Shown piece after piece: positions 8,678 through 16,676 of a stretch of 36,460 bases of DNA. A program made the translations under genes and the position numbers. Source of the DNA: Verrucomicrobiota bacterium. GTDB lineage: Bacteria; Bacteroidota; Bacteroidia; Chitinophagales; UBA8649. Position 1 is the stretch's first letter. Every line of letters starts with the position of its first letter. The notes beneath the pieces are model-generated. The model saw only the letters and a program-made list of their open reading frames with translations. It did not search any database and was not told where the DNA came from. The stretch is from contig JAFMKE010000007.1 in assembly GCA_017853115.1 (NCBI GenBank), positions 1 through 36,460 of the forward strand, in the 5' to 3' direction.

Positions 8678-10536
8678 TGACTAAGCAAAAGGAGAATATT
8701 GCTATAAAGTTTGCCGGCGATTCTGGAGATGGGATGCAATTGACGGGTGCCCAGTTTACGGATAATACCGCCGCTCATGGCAATGACTTTGCCACTTTTC
8801 CAAACTATCCTGCTGAGATTCGTGCCCCGCAAGGTACAATCCACGGGGTTTCCGGTTTTCAAATTCATTTTGGTAGTCGATTGATTCACACGCCAGGCGA
8901 TGAGTTCGATGTATTGGTTGCGATGAATGCTGCGGCTTTAAAAGACTCCTTGAGTGGTTTAAAATCGAATGGGGTATTGATTGTTGATCGGGCAGGTTTC
9001 GATAAAAAGAATTTGCGTCTGGCCGGATTTGATCCTGATCAGGATGTATTGTCATCGCCAATGGTTAATAATTTCGATTGCATTGTGGTGGAAGCAAGCC
9101 GGTTTGCCCAGGAAACACTTGCGGATTCTCCTTTGGACCCCAAAGCGAAAGATCGAAGTAAGAACATGTTCATCCTAGGCTTGATTCTTTGGATGTATAG
9201 CAGGGATATTGCGAGTGTTGAACGGTTTATTAGCGAGAAATTTAAAGATGACGAAGTCCTTCGTAAAGCCAATCTTGAAGTTCTAGAAGCAGGATATCAT
9301 TACGGAGAAACAGCGGAGTTAAGTCGATATAAAACGGAAGTTAAGGCGGCAAGTTTAGCTCCGGGAGAGTATAGAAATATAATGGGTAATACTGCCTTAG
9401 CGTATGGCTTAATGGCTGCTGCAGCTAAGGCTAAATTGCATATGTTTTATGGTAGTTATCCAATCACGCCTGCTTCGGATATTTTGCATGAATTAGCCAA
9501 ACACAAGTACCATGGTGTACAAACATTTCAGGCTGAAGATGAGATTGCTGCAGCTTGCGCTGCCATTGGCGCATCTTTTGGTGGAGCTCTAGGGGTAACC
9601 GGAACTTCAGGCCCTGGCTTGGCACTGAAATCGGAAGCCGTGAATTTAGCGCTAATGCTTGAATTGCCATTGGTTGTAGTTGATGTTCAGCGTGCAGGTC
9701 CATCTACGGGGATGCCAACGAAAACAGAACAATCGGATTTACTCTTTGCCATGTACGGACGAAATGGAGAGTCTCCTATCCCTATTGTAGCAGCCGGAAG
9801 TCCATCAGGTGCTTTTAGCGCAGCTTATTGGGCATGTAAATTAGCGGTAGAACATATGACCCCTGTGGTCTTGCTCAGTGATGGTTATATTGCCAACGGA
9901 AGTGAGCCATGGCGGTTTCCGCAGTTAGATAAACTCCCGGATATTATGATTCCGAAAGCACCCGAGGATAAAGGCATGGGAGAATCCTATCTACCTTACC
10001 AACGCAATTCGGATTTGGTGCGCTCGTGGGTAACTCCCGGCACACCGAATAAGCAACACCGAATTGGTGGCTTGGAGAAAGAACTGGAAACGGGGAATGT
10101 GAGCTATGATCCTGATAATCATCAGGCAATGACAGATATGAGAGAAGAAAAAGTTAGAAGAATAGCGACTTATCTTCCCAATCAAGAAATTCATTGCGGT
10201 GAATCGCAGGGTGATTTACTCATTTTGGGTTGGGGAAATACGACCGGTATTATCCAATCGAGTGTGAAGGAATTAATGGAAGATGGATTTAAGGTTGGGC
10301 AGATTCAGCTTGGATTTATCAATCCAATGCCAAAGAATTTAGGCGAGATTTTGAACAAGTTTAAATGCATATTAATTCCAGAGTTGAATACAGGCCAACT
10401 GCTTAAGTTGATGACTATTGCTTACCCAACTTGTAATTTTTTAGGTTTACATAAGGTTAAAGGTGTCCCTTTTAAAAAGCAAGAGATTGTTGATGAGGCG
10501 AGAAAAATCTTGAAGGAGGTGGAAAATGGACAGTAA
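8677..10536 (+). CDS. korA: 2-oxoacid:ferredoxin oxidoreductase, fused gamma-alpha subunit
   Basis: A 619-residue protein. The gamma domain comes first (about residues 8-190, starting FAGDSGDGMQLTG), then the alpha pyrimidine-binding domain (from ~230) with the signature YPITP at 261-265, which contacts the 2-oxoacid. This fused order and size match the a-subunit of two-subunit 2-oxoacid:ferredoxin oxidoreductases. With KorB it would interconvert 2-oxoglutarate (or another 2-oxoacid) + CoA and succinyl-CoA (or the matching acyl-CoA) + CO2 using ferredoxin. The ATG lies inside the purF stop (TAATG) and korB starts 11 nt before its end, so the three genes are translationally linked. 2-Oxoglutarate is the likeliest substrate, but specificity is not proven. 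Confidence 0.9.
   Translation: MTKQKENIAIKFAGDSGDGMQLTGAQFTDNTAAHGNDFATFPNYPAEIRAPQGTIHGVSGFQIHFGSRLIHTPGDEFDVLVAMNAAALKDSLSGLKSNGVLIVDRAGFDKKNLRLAGFDPDQDVLSSPMVNNFDCIVVEASRFAQETLADSPLDPKAKDRSKNMFILGLILWMYSRDIASVERFISEKFKDDEVLRKANLEVLEAGYHYGETAELSRYKTEVKAASLAPGEYRNIMGNTALAYGLMAAAAKAKLHMFYGSYPITPASDILHELAKHKYHGVQTFQAEDEIAAACAAIGASFGGALGVTGTSGPGLALKSEAVNLALMLELPLVVVDVQRAGPSTGMPTKTEQSDLLFAMYGRNGESPIPIVAAGSPSGAFSAAYWACKLAVEHMTPVVLLSDGYIANGSEPWRFPQLDKLPDIMIPKAPEDKGMGESYLPYQRNSDLVRSWVTPGTPNKQHRIGGLEKELETGNVSYDPDNHQAMTDMREEKVRRIATYLPNQEIHCGESQGDLLILGWGNTTGIIQSSVKELMEDGFKVGQIQLGFINPMPKNLGEILNKFKCILIPELNTGQLLKLMTIAYPTCNFLGLHKVKGVPFKKQEIVDEARKILKEVENGQ
10513..10520 (+). promoter_or_regulatory. Perfect Shine-Dalgarno before korB
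   Basis: AAGGAGGT lies 5 nt before the korB ATG at 10526, inside the end of korA. It is fully complementary to the usual 16S rRNA 3' end. The other starts in this window mostly lack such a site, as expected for Bacteroidota. It also encodes KEV of KorA, so chance is possible. Confidence 0.5.
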
Positions 10537-11512
10537 AAAGTTGACAGCGAGAGATTATGCGAGTGACCAGGATTTAAGATGGTGTCCGGGATGTGGCGAT
10601 TTTGCTATTTTGAAACAAACCCAGATGGTTTTGGCGGAGATTCAGGCAGATCCTGCTCAAACGGTGTTTGTTTCAGGTATAGGTTGTTCTTCAAGATTCC
10701 CTTATTACATGAATACCTATGGTATGCACAGTATACACGGCCGAGCTACAGCTATTGCGAGTGGTTTGCGCCTGACTCGCCCAGACTTGAATATTTGGGT
10801 AATTACTGGCGATGGCGATTCGATGTCAATTGGGGGAAACCACCTCATTCATTTGTTAAGAAGAGATTTAAATCTGAACGTATTATTGTTTAATAACGAG
10901 ATTTATGGATTGACTAAAGGACAATACTCACCTACATCCAAGCAGCACATTAAAACGAAGTCAAGTCCTTTCGGGAGTGTTGAGAAGCCATTTAACACCT
11001 TGAGCTTGGCGTTTGGTGCTGGCGCCTCGTTTATTGCTCGCTCCATTGACCGAGAAGCGAAGCATTTGCAAGAAATGTTGAAAAGGACCAATGAGCACGA
11101 GGGTACGTCATTGCTGGAGATTTATCAAAATTGTCACATTTTTAATGATGGCGCTTTCGAGCAATTTACGGATAGAAAAGCTCAAAAATTGAATGCTATT
11201 TTTCTTCGTCAGGATGAAGTAATCAGTTTTGGTGAAAACAATGAAAAGGCTTTTCGCTTTGATGGCTTAAGCCCTCGCGCAGTGGATAAAGCGAACTATC
11301 CTGCTGAGGAGCTTTGGATTCACGACGAAAGTGACGCTTTGAAAGCTTCAATTCTCTGTAATTGGGTAGAATCAAATCCAGAATTACCGAAGTTGTTTGG
11401 AGTAATCTATGCTAAAAAACAATCTAATAATGCGCGAAATATGGACTCCGATGTGCTTGATGAGCGCTATGTCAATGACCTGATTAAAGGCCGAAAGACT
11501 TGGAGCGTCTAG
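10526..11512 (+). CDS. korB: 2-oxoacid:ferredoxin oxidoreductase, beta subunit (TPP and [4Fe-4S])
   Basis: A 328-residue catalytic subunit. The thiamine-diphosphate motif GDGDSMSIGGNH starts at residue 95. Four cysteines, Cys20 and Cys23 (WCPGCGD), Cys54 (GIGCSSR) and Cys203 (YQNCHIF), are spaced 3, 31 and 149 residues apart. That is nearly the pattern of the four ligands of the single [4Fe-4S] cluster in archaeal two-subunit oxidoreductases, so the beta subunit should carry one cluster and pass electrons to a ferredoxin. No ferredoxin or delta subunit is encoded next to it. It overlaps korA by 11 nt. The next gene has its own promoter. Confidence 0.92.
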   Translation: MDSKKLTARDYASDQDLRWCPGCGDFAILKQTQMVLAEIQADPAQTVFVSGIGCSSRFPYYMNTYGMHSIHGRATAIASGLRLTRPDLNIWVITGDGDSMSIGGNHLIHLLRRDLNLNVLLFNNEIYGLTKGQYSPTSKQHIKTKSSPFGSVEKPFNTLSLAFGAGASFIARSIDREAKHLQEMLKRTNEHEGTSLLEIYQNCHIFNDGAFEQFTDRKAQKLNAIFLRQDEVISFGENNEKAFRFDGLSPRAVDKANYPAEELWIHDESDALKASILCNWVESNPELPKLFGVIYAKKQSNNARNMDSDVLDERYVNDLIKGRKTWSV

Positions 11513-11549
11513 GTATTGTTGAAATGATAATATTAAAATAACGCCTCAA

Positions 11550-11584
11550 TTTGTTGGTTTACAATTTTATTAAATTTAACTTTG
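11550..11584 (+). promoter_or_regulatory. Promoter of the OmpA-family gene
   Basis: TAACTTTG (11577-11584) matches TAnnTTTG exactly, and TTTGTTG (11550-11556) offers a -33 element about 20 nt upstream. Both lie between korB and the ATG at 11629, and would fall inside the coding region if the longer frame from 11551 were used. This supports the 11629 start and a leader of roughly 40 nt. Confidence 0.7.
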
Positions 11585-11628
11585 TCGGCTTAAGAAAAAA
11601 TAAAACTTTCATTAATCAATTTATTAGG

Positions 11629-13545
11629 ATGAAAAAAATATTTACACTCTTTCTTTTCACTGCAATAGTTTTTGCAGGGTTTGCTCAAGAAAATGACAAG
11701 TCTGATAAAAAAGCAGACAAGGAGAAAAAGGAAAAGTCGGCTAAATCAAGTGATAAGCAAAGTAAGGATGATGCTATAATTTTTATTGGCGAACCTGAGG
11801 ACGGGGATTACTCTTTAGAGAGTCGTCGTGAGATTTCTACGCCTTCGATGCCAATGTACAATGTTGAGCAAGAGTTTAACAAAGGCAAAAAGAAAAGAAA
11901 ACAGCAGGAAGCTTTTATGAATAACGAATATTATTTCCCTGCTAAACCCAAGAATGCTTGGCAGTTAGGTGTTCGAGGTGGTATTTCTATGCTTAATGGT
12001 GATATCAATCAAAATTTCTTCAAAGGGGCCAAGCCATTTGTTCCGGGTTATACCTTTGGTGCTTCGGTGGTTAAGCCGTTTTCTTACCTTTTCTCTATTC
12101 GTTTGAACTACGATTTTATGGAGATGTGGAATACGGATTGGCAACCATCTACGCTAACAGCAGATTTAATTCGTAATACGGATTATGCTTTGGCCAATTA
12201 TGTAAATGATAATCCTAATGGGGGGAATGTTAAAATTTTTAATAATTCGCACACCATTGCGCATGACATGACTTTTGATGCGGTTTTTACTGTAGGTAAT
12301 TTGCGCTACCATAAAGAACGCACGAAAGTTGTTTTCAACTTTTTTGCCACCATGGGTGGATTTATGTACCAGACTTGGTATGACCATCTTGATGCGAATG
12401 GGGATCCATATGATTACAGAAGTATTCCGGATATTAACACCAATCCAGACGTGAGCAAAGCCGATGTAATTCAGGCGTTAGAGACCATGAGAAATGGTGT
12501 TTATGAAACCCCTGCAGATGGTCACCCGAATTCTAAAAATCCAACTATCCTGAACAATTACAGTTTTAGACCTACCGGAGGGGTTGGTATGGGTATGTCC
12601 TTTAGATTGAGTAGAGTGGTTAATTTGGATCTTCAGGCACGTATGATGTTTACCAAAGACGATTTGATGGATGGTGTGAGATGGGAAGAACCAGCCGGTA
12701 ACAATACAGTCGCTATTCCAGCGTCTCAAGGCGGTGGTCAGGCACCAGTTTCAAGAGGTTTGACAGGGAACTATGATTCATACACCAATACCACCTTAGG
12801 GCTAACATTTAAGTTGGTAGGTAAGAACAAAACAGAATCTACCACTTTGCTGAATCCATTACATTACAGTTACCAAAAAATTGCCGAAAACGATCCCGAA
12901 AAGGCGATAGAAGAATTATTGAAAGATGATGATGATGATGGTGTTCCAAATAGAATGGATGAGGAGCCAGATACACCAGAAGGTGCTCCGGTTAACCCTA
13001 AAGGTATAGCTTTAGATAGTGACAAAGACGGAGTAATAGATTTGTATGACGAGGAGCCGTTTTCTGTGCCTGGTTTGCCAGTGACTGAAAAAGGTGTGGC
13101 TATTGTTCCAATAGTTGAAGAAGCTTGTCAAGTATGTGACTGTGAAAATGTTGTATTGCCTTCTATTCACTTCGATAAAGACAAATACAATATTAGACCA
13201 GAATTCTACGCTCACTTGCACAGTGTTGCGGCAAAATTGAATGTATGTCCAGATTTACGCGTTCGTGCAACGGGTATGACAGATAAAGACGACAGTAATA
13301 AATACAATGAGCAGTTATCTTGGAATCGTGTTAATGAAGTAATCGAATTCTTGACTGAGAATTATGGTATCGATAGAACGAGATTTATCGTCTTGTTCGA
13401 AGGTGAAGCTAACGCAACAGGTACTTCAAGTTTTGAACAATACAGAGAAAGAAAAGTAACACTTGAACAAGCTGAGCCTGGAGAAGTGGGTGACTCTAAT
13501 CCTCCTGCTCCGCATCCGAATGTGAAAGCTGGTTCTAAGGAATAA
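11629..13545 (+). CDS. OmpA-family outer-membrane protein with TSP3-type repeats
   Basis: A 638-residue protein with a signal peptide (MKKIFTLFLFTAIVFAGFAQ). A Lys/Ser/Asp-rich low-complexity stretch (about 21-50) follows, then a predicted beta-barrel (about 105-410). A calcium-binding, Asp-rich TSP3-like segment comes next (five Asp at 433-437, then DSDKDGVIDLYD), and finally a C-terminal OmpA domain (about 505-635, with LSWNRVNEVIEFL and the conserved Asp/Arg pair expected to bind diaminopimelate in peptidoglycan). It likely tethers the outer membrane to the wall, in agreement with the DNPR-type MurE encoded nearby, which predicts meso-DAP peptidoglycan. It has its own promoter and a strong terminator, so it is probably monocistronic and highly expressed (inference). 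Confidence 0.9.
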   Translation: MKKIFTLFLFTAIVFAGFAQENDKSDKKADKEKKEKSAKSSDKQSKDDAIIFIGEPEDGDYSLESRREISTPSMPMYNVEQEFNKGKKKRKQQEAFMNNEYYFPAKPKNAWQLGVRGGISMLNGDINQNFFKGAKPFVPGYTFGASVVKPFSYLFSIRLNYDFMEMWNTDWQPSTLTADLIRNTDYALANYVNDNPNGGNVKIFNNSHTIAHDMTFDAVFTVGNLRYHKERTKVVFNFFATMGGFMYQTWYDHLDANGDPYDYRSIPDINTNPDVSKADVIQALETMRNGVYETPADGHPNSKNPTILNNYSFRPTGGVGMGMSFRLSRVVNLDLQARMMFTKDDLMDGVRWEEPAGNNTVAIPASQGGGQAPVSRGLTGNYDSYTNTTLGLTFKLVGKNKTESTTLLNPLHYSYQKIAENDPEKAIEELLKDDDDDGVPNRMDEEPDTPEGAPVNPKGIALDSDKDGVIDLYDEEPFSVPGLPVTEKGVAIVPIVEEACQVCDCENVVLPSIHFDKDKYNIRPEFYAHLHSVAAKLNVCPDLRVRATGMTDKDDSNKYNEQLSWNRVNEVIEFLTENYGIDRTRFIVLFEGEANATGTSSFEQYRERKVTLEQAEPGEVGDSNPPAPHPNVKAGSKE

Positions 13546-13567
13546 GCGAGATATTTTAATGATTTAC

Positions 13568-13600
13568 AAAAAGCATCAGTCTATTGACTGATGCTTTTTT
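13568..13600 (+). terminator. Strong intrinsic terminator after the OmpA gene
   Basis: A perfect 14-bp stem (13568-13581 with 13586-13599; core GCATCAGTC / GACTGATGC) closes a TATT loop and ends in six T (13595-13600). The matching A-run on the left arm means it could also work in the other direction. Confidence 0.93.
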
Positions 13601-13700
13601 GTTGGTGCATTGTACTGAACTTCTATTGCGAAATTCCTTAATTTGTACAATCCACTAAACTTTTGTTCACAATTCGATAGCATACTATTGAAAATATTTA

Positions 13701-13708
13701 TAGATTTG
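13701..13708 (+). promoter_or_regulatory. -7 promoter element of the TonB-dependent receptor gene
   Basis: TAGATTTG is an exact TAnnTTTG match, 21 nt before the ATG at 13730. No good -33 TTTG is seen at the normal distance, so an activator may be needed. The same gap holds an inverted repeat ATTGTAC / GTACAAT (13609-13615 and 13645-13651). Confidence 0.5.
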
Positions 13709-13729
13709 CTTTAACCAAATTTAACAAGA

Positions 13730-16546
13730 ATGAATAGAATTTACGCGGTTTTAATTGCTGCATTAATAGCAGTAACAGGTCTTGCTCAAACTGTTTCCGG
13801 TACAGTAACAGATGAAAATGGCGAACCATTATTTGGAGTAAACGTTGTTGAAAAAAACACTTTCAATGGTACCACAACGGGTTTTGATGGAGAATACTCC
13901 CTTAACTTAACTACAGAAAACCCTGTAATAGTTTTCAAATTTGTAGGATATCGTGATAAGGAGGTTGCCTACACAGGTGGTAAAATCAATCATCAAATGC
14001 AAGTGGATGAGATAGGTTTGGATGCGGTAGTGGTTTCTGCCTCAAAAAGAAAAGAGCGTATCCTAGATGCTCCAGCTTCTGTGACCTTGATCAGTGCGGA
14101 AAAAATTGAAAACACAGCGGCAGTTGTAGCTACGGATAACTTAAAAAGTGTTCCAGGCGTAGATGTTATGCCAACAGGATTGGTTTCAGCGAATGTTGCT
14201 GTGCGAGGCTTTAACAATATCTTCTCGGGATCCATGCTAACTATGGTCGATAATCGAATTGGACAGGTTCCTGCTCTAAAGGTCAATGCATTCCAGTTAA
14301 TGCCGGGTGGAAACGACGATATTGAAAAAATAGAGGTAATTAGAGGTCCGGGCTCTGCCTTATACGGACCGAATGCGGCTGATGGGGTAATGCATATTAT
14401 CACCAAGTCACCGTTAGATATGCGTGGTGACCATAATGCTGAAACTACCTTAAGTTTTACCGGGGGTAGCCGAAGTGTTTGGGCTCCGAGCGTAAGACAT
14501 TCGCAAAAGATTAGTGATAAATTGGGATTTAAGATTTCTGGTGGCTACATGCAAGGTCATGATTTTCCATACTATGATAGTAGGGAGCCTGTTCCTGGTT
14601 CTCAGTTTATTTTGGGAACTGTGCAAGACGGTACTCAATACGTTTTAGATTCTGTAAAAGGAGTTCAAACTTTTGACAGAGACTTTTTTATACAAAAGTA
14701 CAATGTTGATGGTCGTCTTGACTGGGCGGTGAATGATGATATAGATTTTACGTTTAGCGGTGGATATGCGAACACTACAAATTTGGAGTTGACTGGTTTA
14801 GGTTCTGCTCAAGGAATAGGCTGGGGTTACTCCTATGCTCAAGTCAGAGCGCGATGGAAGAACCTGTTTGTTAATTACTTTTTGAACTCGAGTAATTCGG
14901 GAGATTCGTACTTAGTGAGTCAAGTAGAAGAAGGTGATGCTCAACCATATCAATTTCAGACTTTGTTCGATAAATCAAAGTTGCATGGTCTTCAAATTCA
15001 ACACAATGCGAAAGTGAAGCAGATGTTCGATTTTACTTATGGTTTCGATGCGATTTTAACTCGACCAATTTCAGAAGGAACGATTTATGGTCGTTATGAG
15101 GATGATGATGAAATCAATCAGTTTGGTGTTTACGGTCAAGCGGAATATCACGTTAATGAAAAGTTGGATGTTTTAGGAGCTTTGCGTGGTGATTACCAGG
15201 ACAGAATTAATGAATTCTTCCTTTCGCCTAGAGCAGCGCTTGTATATAAACCAACGCCTCGTCATACCACCCGTATTACATATAACCGAGCGTTTAGCGC
15301 ACCTTCTGCTTTAAATACTGCGCTGGATTTACCGCAGTTGTTTGTGCCGAATGGTATAACCGCTAGGGGATTGGGTAATCCGAATGGATTTTCCTACAAC
15401 CGAGGAGCTAATGGTCTACCGCAGTTTTACAGCCCTTACGATAATCAGTGGTATAACGTAAATAATTTGTCGAATAACAACGTGCATTTTGATGGATTTC
15501 TTAATTCATTAACTGGTTTAATAGGTAATTCATTATACAATGGGAATCCCACAGAAGCGCAGTTGCAATTTGTAAAAGACCAGTTAGTTAATCTTACGGG
15601 CGACTTATCTACTTCAAGCTCTACTTTGAATAATAATGTTGAAAGAAAAGTTATTGACTTCATTACCAATGAAGAATTTGATATTTCTACTATCCAGGAT
15701 TTGGAGTCAGTGAAGAGCACCGTAACACAAACCATGGAAATTGGTTATAAGGGAATTATTAAGGATAAGTTATTTTTATCTGCAGACTTGTATTACACGC
15801 GTATTGATAATTTCGTGAGCCCGTTATCTCCTGCTTCTTATCGAGTACTATTTAATGATGATCAACTAGCGCAAGCTTTAGTTCCAGTTGTCAATACAAA
15901 TTTAGGTTCAACAAACGGCCTAATCACAGGTGCGCTTGGTTCTTTGGCTGCTGATGCCGGTGTTTCAGTTGCAGAATGGATGGTGGGTGCTATGCAAGGT
16001 TTCTCTCTAGGAACAGTGGCTCCAGACGATGATTTGGTTAATTCAGATTTGATTTTGACTTACATCAACCTGGGAGAAGTTGACGTAGCGGGTGCAGATG
16101 TAGGCGCTACGTATGTGGAAAAAATTAAAGAATCTACTTTAACACTTTCAGGCATGTTCTCTTTCGTAAACAAAGATCGTATCCCTTTAGCGGGTGCTTC
16201 GGGAGGTTATATTGCGCTTAATGCACCGCGTTTCAAATCGTCTTTGGCAGTAGAAGGAGCTAACATTGCTAACACGGGTATCGGCCTTGGTTTGAATTGG
16301 AGATGGCAAGATGCTTTCCCAGCTAACTCAGCGGTTTATGTAGGCGATGTACTCGCAGCTAACTTGATAGATTTAAGTGTTTCTTATCGTCCTAAGTTTT
16401 CAGAAAATACAATTCTGAGTGGTACGTTCTACAACATCACTAATAATGAATTCCAACGTTTCCCTGGAACGCCATTTATCGGGTTCTACACGATGTTTAG
16501 ATTAAGCCACACCTTCCAGTATAATATTGGTGGCAAGAAGAGTTAA
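13730..16546 (+). CDS. TonB-dependent receptor with N-terminal carboxypeptidase-regulatory-like domain
   Basis: A 938-residue outer-membrane receptor. Signal peptide about 1-19; carboxypeptidase-regulatory-like beta-sandwich about 20-105 (SGTVTDENGEPLFGVNV, the usual Bacteroidota opening); plug domain about 115-230 (APASVTLISAEKIE through IEVIRGPGSALYGPNAADGV); then a 22-strand-type barrel to the C-terminal NIGGKKS. It imports a ligand across the outer membrane with energy from TonB-ExbBD. No SusD-like lipoprotein lies beside it, so it is not a classic glycan-uptake SusCD pair; siderophore, cobalamin or another small ligand is possible but not decidable. Its own -7 element and terminator suggest a single-gene unit. 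Confidence 0.93.
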   Translation: MNRIYAVLIAALIAVTGLAQTVSGTVTDENGEPLFGVNVVEKNTFNGTTTGFDGEYSLNLTTENPVIVFKFVGYRDKEVAYTGGKINHQMQVDEIGLDAVVVSASKRKERILDAPASVTLISAEKIENTAAVVATDNLKSVPGVDVMPTGLVSANVAVRGFNNIFSGSMLTMVDNRIGQVPALKVNAFQLMPGGNDDIEKIEVIRGPGSALYGPNAADGVMHIITKSPLDMRGDHNAETTLSFTGGSRSVWAPSVRHSQKISDKLGFKISGGYMQGHDFPYYDSREPVPGSQFILGTVQDGTQYVLDSVKGVQTFDRDFFIQKYNVDGRLDWAVNDDIDFTFSGGYANTTNLELTGLGSAQGIGWGYSYAQVRARWKNLFVNYFLNSSNSGDSYLVSQVEEGDAQPYQFQTLFDKSKLHGLQIQHNAKVKQMFDFTYGFDAILTRPISEGTIYGRYEDDDEINQFGVYGQAEYHVNEKLDVLGALRGDYQDRINEFFLSPRAALVYKPTPRHTTRITYNRAFSAPSALNTALDLPQLFVPNGITARGLGNPNGFSYNRGANGLPQFYSPYDNQWYNVNNLSNNNVHFDGFLNSLTGLIGNSLYNGNPTEAQLQFVKDQLVNLTGDLSTSSSTLNNNVERKVIDFITNEEFDISTIQDLESVKSTVTQTMEIGYKGIIKDKLFLSADLYYTRIDNFVSPLSPASYRVLFNDDQLAQALVPVVNTNLGSTNGLITGALGSLAADAGVSVAEWMVGAMQGFSLGTVAPDDDLVNSDLILTYINLGEVDVAGADVGATYVEKIKESTLTLSGMFSFVNKDRIPLAGASGGYIALNAPRFKSSLAVEGANIANTGIGLGLNWRWQDAFPANSAVYVGDVLAANLIDLSVSYRPKFSENTILSGTFYNITNNEFQRFPGTPFIGFYTMFRLSHTFQYNIGGKKS

Positions 16547-16571
16547 GGATAATTCAAGAAGAGATAAGTTG

Positions 16572-16605
16572 AAAGGAGCTATTCGGAAGAATAGCTCCTT
16601 TTTTT
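16572..16605 (+). terminator. Strong intrinsic terminator after the TonB-dependent receptor
   Basis: A 13-bp perfect stem (AAAGGAGCTATTC at 16572-16584 with 16589-16601) with a GGAA loop runs into seven T (16599-16605). Confidence 0.93.
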
Positions 16606-16639
16606 ATGGTTTTTGGTGATTTTGTGAAGCGATTTAAAT

Positions 16640-16669
16640 TTTGAATACTGAGGTCAAATTGTATATTTG
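16640..16669 (+). promoter_or_regulatory. Promoter of the pyruvate carboxylase gene
   Basis: TTTG at 16640-16643, an 18-nt spacer and TATATTTG at 16662-16669 form a full Bacteroidota -33/-7 promoter. The ATG at 16677 is only 8 nt after the -7 element, so transcription should start at or within a few bases of the start codon. Confidence 0.72.
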
Positions 16670-16676
16670 TTAGCCT

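Noticed and set aside
11551-11628. N-terminal extension of the OmpA-family gene by 26 codons
   Set aside because: It covers the promoter (TAACTTTG at 11577) and would place the signal peptide internally; the ATG at 11629 begins a normal signal peptide.
13993-14406. Minus-strand open frame of 137 codons
   Set aside because: Antisense to the plug domain of the TonB-dependent receptor.
13730-16546. Possible SusC/SusD glycan-uptake locus
   Set aside because: The receptor has the right N-terminal domain, but no SusD-like lipoprotein or glycoside hydrolase is adjacent, and terminators isolate the gene on both sides.
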